DNA of 64,000 nt, taken from positions 1 through 64,000 of the forward strand of contig CAYORT010000010.1 of the NCBI GenBank assembly GCA_964406465.1, given 5' to 3'. The DNA is from JAHEZL01 sp964406465 (GTDB lineage Bacteria > Bacteroidota > Bacteroidia > Flavobacteriales_C > GCA-002722245). The translations under genes and the position numbers were made by a program. Each line of letters opens with the position of its first letter. Within the stretch, counting starts at the first letter, position 1. Under the pieces are notes generated by a model that worked only from the letters and a program-made list of their open reading frames with translations, did no database searches and was not told where the DNA came from. Below, piece after piece: positions 1 through 8,827 of the stretch.

Positions 1-1817
1 GTGGTATTTATACTAAAGCTGCCGATGTAGGTGCTGATTTAGTAGGTAAAGTAGAGGCTGGTATCCCTGAGGATGATCCTAGAAACCCTGCAACTATCGC
101 CGATAACGTAGGTGATAACGTAGGTGACGTTGCTGGTATGGGTGCCGACTTGTTTGGTTCTTATGTAGCAACTGTATTGGCTGCAATGGTTTTGGGTAAC
201 TATGTGATTAAAGATATGGGTGGTAAAATCGTTGATGACTTCGGTGGAATCGGTCCAATCTTATTACCAATGGCAATTGCTGGTTTTGGTATCTTGTTCT
301 CTATCATTGGAACATTATTGGTAAAAATTAAAGACAATAGCGCTAAAGAAAAAGAAGTTCAAGGCGCATTAAACTTAGGTAACTGGGTTTCTATTATATT
401 AACTGCTATTTCTTGTTTCTTCTTGGTTGACTATATGTTACCAGAAACAATGAGTATGACTTTCTTCGGTGAAGGAATTAAAGAAGTTTCTTCATTAAAT
501 GTATTCTTTGCAGCGATTGTAGGTTTAGTAGTAGGTGGAGTTATCTCTGCTGTAACTGAGCACTACACTGGTTTAGGTACTGGTCCGGTATTGAAAATCG
601 TTCAAAAATCTGCTACAGGTGCTGGTACAAACGTTATCGCGGGTATCGCAACTGGTATGATTTCTACATTCCCAACAGTATTGTTGTTTGCTGGTGCTAT
701 CTGGGCGTCTTACGCTTTGGCTGGTTTCTACGGTGTGGCTTTAGCTGCTTCTGCAATGATGGCTACTACAGCTATGCAGTTGGCAATTGATGCTTTCGGT
801 CCGATCTCTGATAACGCTGGTGGTATTGCTGAAATGAGCGAATTGCCTAAAGAAGTTCGTCAGCGTACAGATATTTTAGATTCAGTAGGTAACACTACTG
901 CTGCAACAGGAAAAGGATTTGCTATCGCTTCTGCTGCTTTAACTTCATTGGCATTGTTTGCTGCTTATGTTACTTTCACAGGTATCGATGGTATCAACAT
1001 CTTTAAAGCTCCGGTTTTAGCAATGTTGTTTATCGGTGGTATGATTCCAGTAGTTTTCTCTGCATTGGCAATGAACTCTGTAGGTAAAGCTGCAATGGAC
1101 ATGGTATTTGAGGTTCGTCGTCAGTTCAAAGAAATTCCAGGAATCATGGAAGGAACAGGAAAACCTGAATATGGTAAATGCGTTGAGATTTCTACTAAAG
1201 CTGCATTGCGTGAAATGATGTTGCCTGGTATCTTAACCATTGGTTTCCCAATTGCGATTGTATTGTTAGGTAAATTGGTTTACCAAGATAACAATCAATT
1301 GATTGCTGAGATGTTAGGAGGTTACATGGCTGGTGTTACTGTATCTGGTGTTCTTTGGGCAGTGTTCCAAAACAATGCAGGTGGTGCATGGGATAACGCT
1401 AAAAAATCTTTTGAAGCAGGTGTAATGATTAATGGTGAAATGACTTACAAAGGTTCTGATGCTCACAAAGCAGCGGTAACTGGTGATACGGTGGGTGATC
1501 CATTCAAAGATACTTCTGGTCCGTCAATGAACATCTTAATTAAATTGACTTGCTTGATTGGTTTGGTAATCGCTCCAATCTTAGGTTCTGGTCACGAGGC
1601 AGGTGCAACTGAAGCTGCTGCTTGTTGTGAAAAAGCAAAAACTGAGCAATGCTGTGCTAAAGATGCTGCAGCTTGTCACTCTGATTCTACTAAAGCTTGT
1701 TGCGATAAAAAAGCTGAAGAGTGTCATGCTGGTGCTGCTGAGAAAAAAGCATGTTGCAAAGGTGAAGCTCACGGTGCAGAGAAATCTTGCCACGGTGATT
1801 CTACTACAGTGAAATAA
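1..1817 (+). CDS. hppA: Membrane-bound ion-translocating pyrophosphatase, 3' part
   Basis: The gene is cut by the window edge; it reads in frame from base 3 and 604 residues are visible. These integral membrane enzymes hydrolyse pyrophosphate and pump H+ or Na+ out of the cytoplasm. The start of the visible part holds the family's substrate-binding loop (GIYTKAADVGADLVGKVE, then PEDDPRNPATIADNVGDNVGD), followed by many membrane helices. The motif GNTTAATGKG has Ala where K+-independent enzymes have Lys, which predicts the K+-dependent subfamily; H+ versus Na+ cannot be decided here. Oddly, after the last helix (about base 1589) there is a tail of about 75 residues with 11 Cys, mostly as CC pairs, and 4 His. 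A strong hairpin terminator follows. Confidence 0.96.
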   Translation, partial: GIYTKAADVGADLVGKVEAGIPEDDPRNPATIADNVGDNVGDVAGMGADLFGSYVATVLAAMVLGNYVIKDMGGKIVDDFGGIGPILLPMAIAGFGILFSIIGTLLVKIKDNSAKEKEVQGALNLGNWVSIILTAISCFFLVDYMLPETMSMTFFGEGIKEVSSLNVFFAAIVGLVVGGVISAVTEHYTGLGTGPVLKIVQKSATGAGTNVIAGIATGMISTFPTVLLFAGAIWASYALAGFYGVALAASAMMATTAMQLAIDAFGPISDNAGGIAEMSELPKEVRQRTDILDSVGNTTAATGKGFAIASAALTSLALFAAYVTFTGIDGINIFKAPVLAMLFIGGMIPVVFSALAMNSVGKAAMDMVFEVRRQFKEIPGIMEGTGKPEYGKCVEISTKAALREMMLPGILTIGFPIAIVLLGKLVYQDNNQLIAEMLGGYMAGVTVSGVLWAVFQNNAGGAWDNAKKSFEAGVMINGEMTYKGSDAHKAAVTGDTVGDPFKDTSGPSMNILIKLTCLIGLVIAPILGSGHEAGATEAAACCEKAKTEQCCAKDAAACHSDSTKACCDKKAEECHAGAAEKKACCKGEAHGAEKSCHGDSTTVK

Positions 1818-1834
1818 TTGAATAAAGTTTATAG

Positions 1835-1870
1835 AAAAGGCTTTCGTTGAAAAACGGAAGCCTTTTTTGT
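1835..1870 (+). terminator. Rho-independent terminator of hppA
   Basis: Arms at 1839-1848 and 1853-1862 pair over 10 bp with one mismatch around a GAAA loop, and a T tract follows (1863-1868). The A run before the left arm lets it also act on the opposite strand, where ruvC ends. Confidence 0.85.
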
Positions 1871-1873
1871 TTT

Positions 1874-1941
1874 GTAGGGGCGACCCTTGCGGGCGCCCAA
1901 AAAATTCCCATTTGTTGGGCGCCCGCAAGGGCCGCCCCTAC
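1874..1941. repeat. GC-rich REP-like palindrome
   Basis: Two 27-nt arms (1874-1900 and 1915-1941) are inverted copies matching at 26 of 27 positions, separated by 14 nt. The repeat is far more GC-rich than its surroundings and sits between the 3' ends of the convergent hppA and ruvC. Its outer ends read GTAGGGGCG and CGCCCCTAC, related to the ends of the palindromes at 40293 and 44959. Confidence 0.85.
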
Positions 1942-1943
1942 GA

Positions 1944-2501
1944 TTACTTCTTCCTATCAGGATTCTGTTTCACAAAAGCATCCCAGCCTTTATAACTCTT
2001 GCCAGTGCTTAGTTTACCACCTTGAAAATGATGGCAGAGTGCTGTCGCCAATCCATCTGTAGCATCGGTAGATACAGGTAAATCTTTGGTATTTAATAAG
2101 GTCATGAGCATTTTAGCTACTTGCTCTTTGGAAGCATTTCCGCTGCCTGTAATCGACATTTTTACTTTCTTGGGAGCATATTCGGTAAAAGGAATATCAC
2201 GTGATAAGGCAGCGGCTATGGCCACTCCTTGAGCTCTTCCCAATTTAAGCATCGATTGCACGTTTTCTCCAAAGAACTGAGCCTCAATGGCCAAATGATC
2301 GGGGTGATGCTTGTCGATCAACTCAATCATTGAATCGTAAACCTGCTTCAATTTTATTTCATGTGTTTTTAAGGACGCCATTTTCACAGCGCCAACATCA
2401 AGCAATGAAATCTTAGTTCCTTCGATTTTTATAACCCCGTATCCCATCACTGTTGTGCCGGGGTCGATGCCTAATATGATGCTCTCTTTTGCCAAATTCA
2501 A
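1944..2501 (-). CDS. ruvC: Crossover junction endodeoxyribonuclease RuvC
   Basis: RuvC cuts Holliday junctions during recombination with RuvAB. The protein has 185 residues, slightly longer than the E. coli enzyme (173). The four acidic catalytic residues of the RNase H-like fold are visible: D13 in GIDPGT, E73 in AIEAQFF, and D146 and D149 in STDATDGLA. The ATG start is supported because the GIDPG strand begins at residue 11. It is divergent from the next gene with only 22 bp between starts, so the two promoters must overlap. ruvA and ruvB are not in the window. Confidence 0.96.
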   Translation of the reverse strand: MNLAKESIILGIDPGTTVMGYGVIKIEGTKISLLDVGAVKMASLKTHEIKLKQVYDSMIELIDKHHPDHLAIEAQFFGENVQSMLKLGRAQGVAIAAALSRDIPFTEYAPKKVKMSITGSGNASKEQVAKMLMTLLNTKDLPVSTDATDGLATALCHHFQGGKLSTGKSYKGWDAFVKQNPDRKK

Positions 2502-2523
2502 TAACTTAAAGTAATCTTGCAGC

Positions 2524-3525
2524 TTGGATAAAAGTAAAAAAATAAAGTACGTAAGTCGCGCAATTAAAATTTTGATTGTGCTTTTGTCTTTTGCGTTTAT
2601 CTATAATCAAATCGTTGTAGAGTGGAAAGACAAAGGCATTAGCGCCTTAAATCCATTGAAATATATTGAGCAATCACTTGGTTTGCTTTTAATCATTATC
2701 GTATTTGTATTTTTTAATTGGGGTTTCGAAGCATTAAAATGGAAGTTCTTGGTTTCGAAAGTGGAGAAAATAAGTTTTTGGCAAAGCTATAAAGGTGTTT
2801 TGTCGGGAGTCACCATTTCTATTTTTGCGCCACTAAAAACCGGAGAGTACATAGGCAGATGTTTGCATCTGCAACCCGACAATAGAATTGGAGGTAGTGT
2901 GCTTTCTGTGTATGGAAGCATGATTCAGTTGCTAATTACCATCTTGTGCGGCACCTTGGGATTGATGTACTTTTCGGTAGAAATATTTGAATGGGATTTT
3001 ACTTGGAAAGTGTTGTTGAATGTGGGGATGTGTTTAAGCACCGTGCTTATGTTCATAGCTTTGGTTAAACCTTCGTGGGTGCTCTTTCTGGTAAGAAAAA
3101 CACCTCTGCCCGAGAAATGGAAAAACTATTTCAATGTATTGGCCGATTTCAATTTACCTCAGTTACTCACACAAGGTATTTTGGTGTCATTTTTTAGATA
3201 CAGTGTTTTTGCGCTTCAGTTTTACTGGGCCTTACAGATATTTGAGGTTGAATTGCCTTTTTGGGAAGGTATGGCAATTGTGGCAATCACTTTTCTCGGA
3301 CTCTCATTTCTTTCGCTTTCTGCATTGATGGAATTGGGATTTACTAGAACTGCCATTTGTTTGAGTTTAACCACACAATTTTTGGATGCTCAGCAGGTGG
3401 TGAATCATAATTTGGCCACTGGAATATGGTTGGCTTCTACTTTTATTTGGCTTATCAATTTGGCTTTGCCGGCTATAGTAGGCGCCATTTTTATGTATGG
3501 AGTAAAAATATTTAAAGAAGAATGA
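2524..3525 (+). CDS. Lysylphosphatidylglycerol synthase TM-domain (AglD/MprF-like) membrane protein
   Basis: This 333-residue integral membrane protein has about eight hydrophobic segments and resembles the flippase-type membrane domain shared by MprF and AglD (UPF0104). It lacks the soluble aminoacyl-transferase domain of MprF, so lysinylation is not implied. The start is TTG, since no in-frame ATG precedes the first helix. The next gene, a glycosyltransferase, overlaps its end by 4 nt (ATGA), so the two are probably translationally coupled and may act in one lipid or glycan pathway. The family assignment rests on topology and general sequence character. Confidence 0.75.
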   Translation: MDKSKKIKYVSRAIKILIVLLSFAFIYNQIVVEWKDKGISALNPLKYIEQSLGLLLIIIVFVFFNWGFEALKWKFLVSKVEKISFWQSYKGVLSGVTISIFAPLKTGEYIGRCLHLQPDNRIGGSVLSVYGSMIQLLITILCGTLGLMYFSVEIFEWDFTWKVLLNVGMCLSTVLMFIALVKPSWVLFLVRKTPLPEKWKNYFNVLADFNLPQLLTQGILVSFFRYSVFALQFYWALQIFEVELPFWEGMAIVAITFLGLSFLSLSALMELGFTRTAICLSLTTQFLDAQQVVNHNLATGIWLASTFIWLINLALPAIVGAIFMYGVKIFKEE

Positions 3526-4625
3526 CACCTTTTTTTGCGATTATATTTTTTTGGGCTTTCGCCTACGTGGCTGTATTACTTTTGTATTGGCAAGGATGGA
3601 ATAGAAGAAGAGTGAGTGTGAGAGGGGGTGAACAGAAAGAGATGAGGGTTTCTATTGTTGTGCCGTTTAGAAATGAAGCAAAGAATTTACCTGCCTGTAT
3701 TGATTCACTGAAAACTCTTGATTATGCAAATGAGCTATTCGAAATTATTTTAGTAAACGATCACAGTACCGATTCCTCTGCCGAGGTTGCGAAATCATCG
3801 GGTTTTAAATACTTGGAGCTAGACGATAGTCATTTTGGGAAAAAAGCAGCTTTAACTAAAGCCATTGCTGCAGCCAAGTTCGATACTATTTTAACGTTGG
3901 ATGCAGATAGTGTGGTAAATCCGCAATGGCTGAAGGCTCTTACCAAAACAATGCAAGAAGGCAATTATTTGGCGGTAGGCGGATTGGTGGTGTATAAGAA
4001 AAAAGAAGGATTTTTAAATGCTTTCTTGAATTTCGAAATGTGTTCACTCATGGGCATGACAGCGGGAGGTATCAATAACAAGAATCCTTTGCTGGTGAAT
4101 GGAACGAATTTGATGTTTAGCAAAGCCGCATTTACCGAGGTGAAAGGATATGAAGGTGATGCATATGCATCGGGCGATGATGTGTTTTTGGTGCAAAAAA
4201 TCACCAAGAAATATGGTGCTGAAAGATTAGGGTTTAATAACAATGAAGAATCTATTGTAGCAACGCAAGGAGTGGAAAGCTTAAGCGACTTGTTTCACCA
4301 AAGAGCACGTTGGGCGGGTAAATCGAAAGCATACTCCTTTTCGGGTAAGTTCACCACCATGCTGCTAGGTAGCTTCAATGTGTTGATGGCTTTATTGATT
4401 GTTTTGGGCATCACACAGCCACATATGATTCCATTTGTGTTTGCGATGTTCGTTTTGAAACTAGCGGCCGATACCATTTTAACCTTACCCGTGTTGCTTA
4501 GAACCAATCAGATTTATTTAATGAAGTACATGGTTCCCGTAGCATTGCTTTATCCTTTTTATATTCTAATTACCGCACTTTTATCGTTGTTTATAAAGCC
4601 TGTTTGGAAGGGGAGGAGCGTTTAG
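3522..4625 (+). CDS. Membrane-anchored family 2 glycosyltransferase
   Basis: The protein has 367 residues: an N-terminal helix (about 3-25), a cytoplasmic GT-A domain and two or more C-terminal helices (from about 283). GT2 landmarks are VPFRNEAKNL, VNDHSTD, the metal-binding LDADS, the acceptor-site SGDD, and QRARW, which is typical of processive or membrane-linked GT2 enzymes. The layout is that of Bacteroidota enzymes that transfer sugar to lipid or polymer at the inner membrane. The substrate is unknown. It overlaps the upstream AglD/MprF-like gene by 4 nt. Confidence 0.88.
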   Translation: MTPFFAIIFFWAFAYVAVLLLYWQGWNRRRVSVRGGEQKEMRVSIVVPFRNEAKNLPACIDSLKTLDYANELFEIILVNDHSTDSSAEVAKSSGFKYLELDDSHFGKKAALTKAIAAAKFDTILTLDADSVVNPQWLKALTKTMQEGNYLAVGGLVVYKKKEGFLNAFLNFEMCSLMGMTAGGINNKNPLLVNGTNLMFSKAAFTEVKGYEGDAYASGDDVFLVQKITKKYGAERLGFNNNEESIVATQGVESLSDLFHQRARWAGKSKAYSFSGKFTTMLLGSFNVLMALLIVLGITQPHMIPFVFAMFVLKLAADTILTLPVLLRTNQIYLMKYMVPVALLYPFYILITALLSLFIKPVWKGRSV

Positions 4626-4661
4626 ATTTTTTTCGTATTTTCGTGCAAATTCAAAATTTTT

Positions 4662-5222
4662 ATGGCAGATACTTCAGATTTTAAAAATGGCATGTGTATC
4701 CAGTTCAACGGAAAACTAATGCAAATTGTAGAGTTTCAACACGTGAAACCGGGTAAAGGTCCGGCTTTCGTTCGTACCAAATTAAGAAACCTTGAGAACG
4801 GTAGAATTATAGACAATACTTTCACATCGGGAGTTAAAATTGATATTGTAAGAATCGAAAGACGTCCGTACCAATTTTTATACAAAGATGATTTAGGGTA
4901 CAACATTATGCACGCACAAACTTTTGAGCAAGTGGTGATTCCTGAAACATTGATTGACCACCCTAAATATTTGAGAGAAGGAATGATGATGGAGGCAACT
5001 GTACATGCTGAAACTGAAGAGTTTTTGTCGGCAGAGGTTCCAATGTATATTGAGGCTGAAGTAACTTATACTGAGCCTGGTATCAGAGGAAATACAGCTA
5101 CCAACACTTTGAAACCAGCAACAATAGATACAGGTGCTGAAATTAGAGTACCATTGTTTATTAATACTGGAGATAAAATTAAAGTTAACACTGGAACAGG
5201 AGAATACAGTGAGAGATTGTAA
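4662..5222 (+). CDS. efp: Translation elongation factor P
   Basis: EF-P rescues ribosomes stalled at consecutive prolines. The 186-residue length fits the family. The loop that enters the P site reads KPGKGPAF, with K32 at the position modified in E. coli (K34); no modification enzyme gene (epmA, epmB, epmC) is in the window. The C-terminal OB domain ends in the usual GTGEYSERL. It is followed after 3 nt by lpxD, an order common in Bacteroidota. Confidence 0.97.
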   Translation: MADTSDFKNGMCIQFNGKLMQIVEFQHVKPGKGPAFVRTKLRNLENGRIIDNTFTSGVKIDIVRIERRPYQFLYKDDLGYNIMHAQTFEQVVIPETLIDHPKYLREGMMMEATVHAETEEFLSAEVPMYIEAEVTYTEPGIRGNTATNTLKPATIDTGAEIRVPLFINTGDKIKVNTGTGEYSERL

Positions 5223-5225
5223 TAC

Positions 5226-6158
5226 ATGAAGTTTTCTTCACCAATAACATTAAGCGAAGTCGCCGATTTACTTTCATTAAAGTTTATCGGCGATTCTGCG
5301 TTATTGGTAAAGGGAATTAATGAGATTCATCAAGTTGAGAAGGGAGATATCTGTTTTGTTGATCATCCTAAGTATTACGACAAATGCCTTAACTCGGCAG
5401 CTACTGTAATTATCATCAATAAAGAAGTCGAGTGTCCGCAGGGTAAAGGACTTCTCATCAGTCAAGATCCTTTTGCCGATTTCAATAAATTAGGAAAGAA
5501 ATACGCTCCGTTTTTAATTGCCACAAAGTTGATTGCCGATACAGCTGAAATAGGCTCTGGAACGGTGATTCAGCCTAATGTTTTTATCGGCAATAATGTT
5601 AAAATTGGTAAGAATTGTTTGATTCATGCTAACGTTTCTATTTATGATGATGTGGTGATAGGAGACAATGTGGTGATACAAGCCAATACCACCATAGGAA
5701 GTGATGCTTTTTATTTTAAGAATAGAGGTACTTCACGCGAAAAATTATGGTCAACTGGTTCGGTTTTAATTGAAGATAATGTAGAAATTGGAGCTAATTG
5801 TGCGATTGATAAGGGGGTTTCGGGAGTGACCAAGATAGGCAGAGAAACGAAGATTGATAATCAGGTGCAAATTGGCCATGATGTGGTGGTGGGTGAAATG
5901 TGTCTTTTTGCCGCCCAAGTTGGAATTGCAGGTTGCGTTACAATTGGAAAGAACGTAACTTTGTGGGGTCAAGTGGGAGTAGTGAGTGGCATAGAAATTG
6001 GCGATAATGTGGTTGTTCTCGGGCAATCGGGAGTTGGAGGTAACCTAGCTGCAAATAAAACGTATTTGGGTAGTCCGGCCGAAGAAGCAAGAGGTAAATG
6101 GCGAGAAATGGCCGTGGTGAAACAGCTACCAGGTTTAATAGATAAATTTAATAAATAA
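5226..6158 (+). CDS. lpxD: UDP-3-O-acylglucosamine N-acyltransferase (LpxD-type)
   Basis: LpxD adds the N-linked acyl chain to UDP-acyl-glucosamine in lipid A synthesis. The 310-residue protein has an N-terminal uridine-binding-type domain (about 1-100) and a left-handed beta helix of hexapeptide repeats (about 105-270, IGxNVxIG pattern). H218 in QIGHDVVVG corresponds to the catalytic His (H239) of E. coli LpxD. It is shorter than E. coli LpxD (341), and Bacteroidota often carry a second LpxD-like protein beside efp, so this may be the paralogue rather than the main enzyme. The stop overlaps the next start by 1 nt (TAATG). Confidence 0.88.
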   Translation: MKFSSPITLSEVADLLSLKFIGDSALLVKGINEIHQVEKGDICFVDHPKYYDKCLNSAATVIIINKEVECPQGKGLLISQDPFADFNKLGKKYAPFLIATKLIADTAEIGSGTVIQPNVFIGNNVKIGKNCLIHANVSIYDDVVIGDNVVIQANTTIGSDAFYFKNRGTSREKLWSTGSVLIEDNVEIGANCAIDKGVSGVTKIGRETKIDNQVQIGHDVVVGEMCLFAAQVGIAGCVTIGKNVTLWGQVGVVSGIEIGDNVVVLGQSGVGGNLAANKTYLGSPAEEARGKWREMAVVKQLPGLIDKFNK

Positions 6159-7381
6159 TGGCAGTAAGATCGATAAAGCGCGCTGATGCAAAGATTTTGG
6201 TTCGTGACCAAAAACTAAATGCTTTATTGGAGATTACCAATGCCATCAACAGTAATTTATCGAAATCAAAATTATTTGCGATTTACGAGTTTGTTTTGCG
6301 TGAGCAATTGAATATCGGTAAGCTATGTTTGTTTCTAAATGAGGGAGAATGGGATATGGCTCTTAGATTTGGAACCGACAATGATATCGATATTGATATT
6401 AAAAGAGATCTATTGCCTATCACAGATATCACTGAAGTGAATTCACATGTGGAGGGTCCGTTCAAGGAGTACGATGTGGTGGTGCCAGTATACCATAAGA
6501 CAAAACCATTAGCTTATCTTTTGATTGGCGACGTAATGGAGGAGGCCTTGATGGTGAGTCCAATTATTAAGCACTTACCTTTCGTTCAAACCTTAACCAA
6601 CATTATTGCGGTTGCCATCGAGAATAAAAATTTGGTGAACGAATCGCTTCGACAAGAGGGTATGAAGAAGGAGTTGGAGTTGGCATCTGAAATGCAAGCC
6701 ATGCTTCTACCAACCTCATTACCTAGCAATAACAATTTAGATATTGCTGTATTTTATCAATCGCATCAGCAAGTTGGAGGAGACTACTACGATTTCATTG
6801 AGTTGAGCGAGGAGGAAGTTTGCTTTTGTATAGCCGATGTTTCGGGAAAAGGAGTTTCAGCTGCGATGTTGATGTCGAATTTTCAAGCGAATTTGCGTGC
6901 GTTAGTTCATTATTCCGTAACGCTGGGCGACTTAATTGACGCCTTGAACAGAAAGGTTCTAGAGAGTGCGAAAGGTGAAAAATTCATCACATTATTTGTA
7001 GCGAAATACAATATTAAAACGCGTGAGATGAATTATGTGAATGCCGGCCACAATCCGCCATTCCTTATTTCCAATGATATTACCTTGCTAAAAGCTGGTT
7101 GTCCGGGCTTAGGCATGCTCGATGAAATTCCGTTAATCACAGAAGGTAGAATTTCAATTCCAGCAGGTTCTTCATTGTTTTGCTATACCGATGGTTTGGT
7201 AGAAACAGAGAACGAGCAAAATAAAGAGTTCGGCATGGACGGATTAGAAGAATCTTTAGAAAAAAATCGTGCTAAAAAGCCAAGTGAAATCAATACCAAT
7301 GTATTGAACGATTTAAAAGCATACAAAGGCAGAACCAATTACGCCGATGATATTGCGTTGTTAAGCTGTAAGTTTTTCTAA
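6158..7381 (+). CDS. GAF-SpoIIE/RsbU-type PP2C serine phosphatase
   Basis: The 407-residue protein has a GAF-like sensory region (about 20-160), a short helical linker and a SpoIIE-type PP2C domain (about 190-405). The metal-binding PP2C signatures are visible: GGDYYDF, DVSGKG, NAGHNPP, YTDGLVE and DDIALL. Such phosphatases reset anti-sigma factor antagonists in partner-switching pathways, but no such partner is encoded nearby. It is translationally coupled to lpxD (1-nt overlap). Its last 21 nt overlap the 3' end of the convergent O-antigen ligase gene. Confidence 0.9.
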   Translation: MAVRSIKRADAKILVRDQKLNALLEITNAINSNLSKSKLFAIYEFVLREQLNIGKLCLFLNEGEWDMALRFGTDNDIDIDIKRDLLPITDITEVNSHVEGPFKEYDVVVPVYHKTKPLAYLLIGDVMEEALMVSPIIKHLPFVQTLTNIIAVAIENKNLVNESLRQEGMKKELELASEMQAMLLPTSLPSNNNLDIAVFYQSHQQVGGDYYDFIELSEEEVCFCIADVSGKGVSAAMLMSNFQANLRALVHYSVTLGDLIDALNRKVLESAKGEKFITLFVAKYNIKTREMNYVNAGHNPPFLISNDITLLKAGCPGLGMLDEIPLITEGRISIPAGSSLFCYTDGLVETENEQNKEFGMDGLEESLEKNRAKKPSEINTNVLNDLKAYKGRTNYADDIALLSCKFF

Positions 7382-8827
7382 TTGCTCGTTGAGCTTTTCC
7401 TTAGGATATTTCCCTTTTTGATACAAATCCATCACCACCAATATTGCTGTCATTCCATAGAAGGGAGCCGTTATTTTATCGGTATCTAAGAAGTTGTTGA
7501 GGAATCCATGAATGATATAGGTGATCAATCCAATCAAGCAAATTGCCGAATAAAATCTAAAGAACCACACGCCCTCAGCTTTTTTGTATACACGCACCCC
7601 TGTGTTGATGATGCTTATAAATAGGGCAATAACAATAAGGAAAGCAGGTAAACCGGCTTCAGAGAGCGGACCAATATATTCGCTATGCGCATTTCCCATA
7701 TCTCCAGCATTGGTAGAAATAATAGTTTTGTCGCTTTCTTTTTGAAAACCAGCGTAATTGAAAGAGTAAGTGCCGGGTCCCCATCCAAAAATTGGTCGTT
7801 CTTTAAACATTTCAAATCCCGATTTCCAACGATTAATTCGCTCTTTATTTGATGCGTCGGAAGATACATTTGAAATAGACTTAACGTGCTTGTTAAGGTC
7901 GGTAGATGAATCTACCTTATTCTTCAAAAAGTAATCTCTAATATCGTCTTCCATCACCTTTGCGGTACCGCCAAGGAAAAACAAAACAAGCATTATGAGT
8001 TGCCATTTTATTTTTAGCTTGAGAATTAGAAAAACGATGAGTCCAACAGCCAAACTTAGCCATGCAGCTCTCGTGTATGAGAAGATAAGGGCAACTGTGA
8101 AATAAGCCAAAACCAGTAAAACGATAGGTTTAATGATACTTCCTTTAAATGGATTTCCGAAAGCAACCGCTAGCAGAAAAGGAAAGAAGAAAGCCAACGC
8201 AGCACCATACGACGTATGATCGCTGTAAAAGGGATTCATTACCCAGTTACCCGATTTTTGATCGAAGCCGTGGCGAGAATGCTGCCATAAGGTATAGGCA
8301 ATCACAATGCTAAATGGAATCACATAAAGCCAAAATAATTTGGGTATATCTTTTAGATTTTTAAATACCTGAGTAGCGATAAAATAGAAGGTGGCGATGA
8401 ACCAAATTTGTGAAGTGAAATATTTTAAGGAGATCAAGGGTAGAGAAGACGTTAGACTGCAGATGAGAGTCCAGCCTAACTGTATAAACAATAGAATGGA
8501 AACGGGATGCAAAAGAACTTCTTTATCGAATCCGCCATCGTAAATCGTTTTAAAAATCACGAAAAGCAGCAGGCCCACCAAAATTGGATCGGTAGGAATT
8601 GAGAGTCCCACACCCAATCCAATATCGGCGATATTTACTGATGCCGGTACTGCAAAGATTAGGAAGAAATAAAGAATGTTAAGGTGAAAAAGAGCCAAGT
8701 AAACCAACAGCACAACAAATGGGATGAGTAATACTGCAAAAAATTCTAGGTAAATACCAACACAAGCCAACAAAAGGTAGGCTGCACTAGCAATATAAAA
8801 CCAAGAAGATTTAGAGATATTAAGCAT
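7361..8827 (-). CDS. O-antigen ligase/polymerase (Wzy/WaaL family)
   Basis: The 488-residue membrane protein has about twelve helices and a long periplasmic loop after residue 290. The loop carries the family landmarks RWKSGFEMFKERPIFGWGPG and NAHSEYIGPLSEAG, the latter with the conserved His. These enzymes polymerise or transfer lipid-linked glycans on the periplasmic face of the inner membrane. With Wzz and Wzx genes just upstream, a Wzy polymerase role is more likely than a WaaL ligase role, but sequence alone cannot separate them. Its start overlaps the preceding wzz-like gene by 8 nt. Confidence 0.88.
   Translation of the reverse strand: MLNISKSSWFYIASAAYLLLACVGIYLEFFAVLLIPFVVLLVYLALFHLNILYFFLIFAVPASVNIADIGLGVGLSIPTDPILVGLLLFVIFKTIYDGGFDKEVLLHPVSILLFIQLGWTLICSLTSSLPLISLKYFTSQIWFIATFYFIATQVFKNLKDIPKLFWLYVIPFSIVIAYTLWQHSRHGFDQKSGNWVMNPFYSDHTSYGAALAFFFPFLLAVAFGNPFKGSIIKPIVLLVLAYFTVALIFSYTRAAWLSLAVGLIVFLILKLKIKWQLIMLVLFFLGGTAKVMEDDIRDYFLKNKVDSSTDLNKHVKSISNVSSDASNKERINRWKSGFEMFKERPIFGWGPGTYSFNYAGFQKESDKTIISTNAGDMGNAHSEYIGPLSEAGLPAFLIVIALFISIINTGVRVYKKAEGVWFFRFYSAICLIGLITYIIHGFLNNFLDTDKITAPFYGMTAILVVMDLYQKGKYPKEKLNEQLEKLTA

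Noticed and set aside
2524..3525. Lysyl-phosphatidylglycerol synthase (MprF) function
   Set aside because: Only the membrane domain is present; the aminoacyl-transferase domain is missing.
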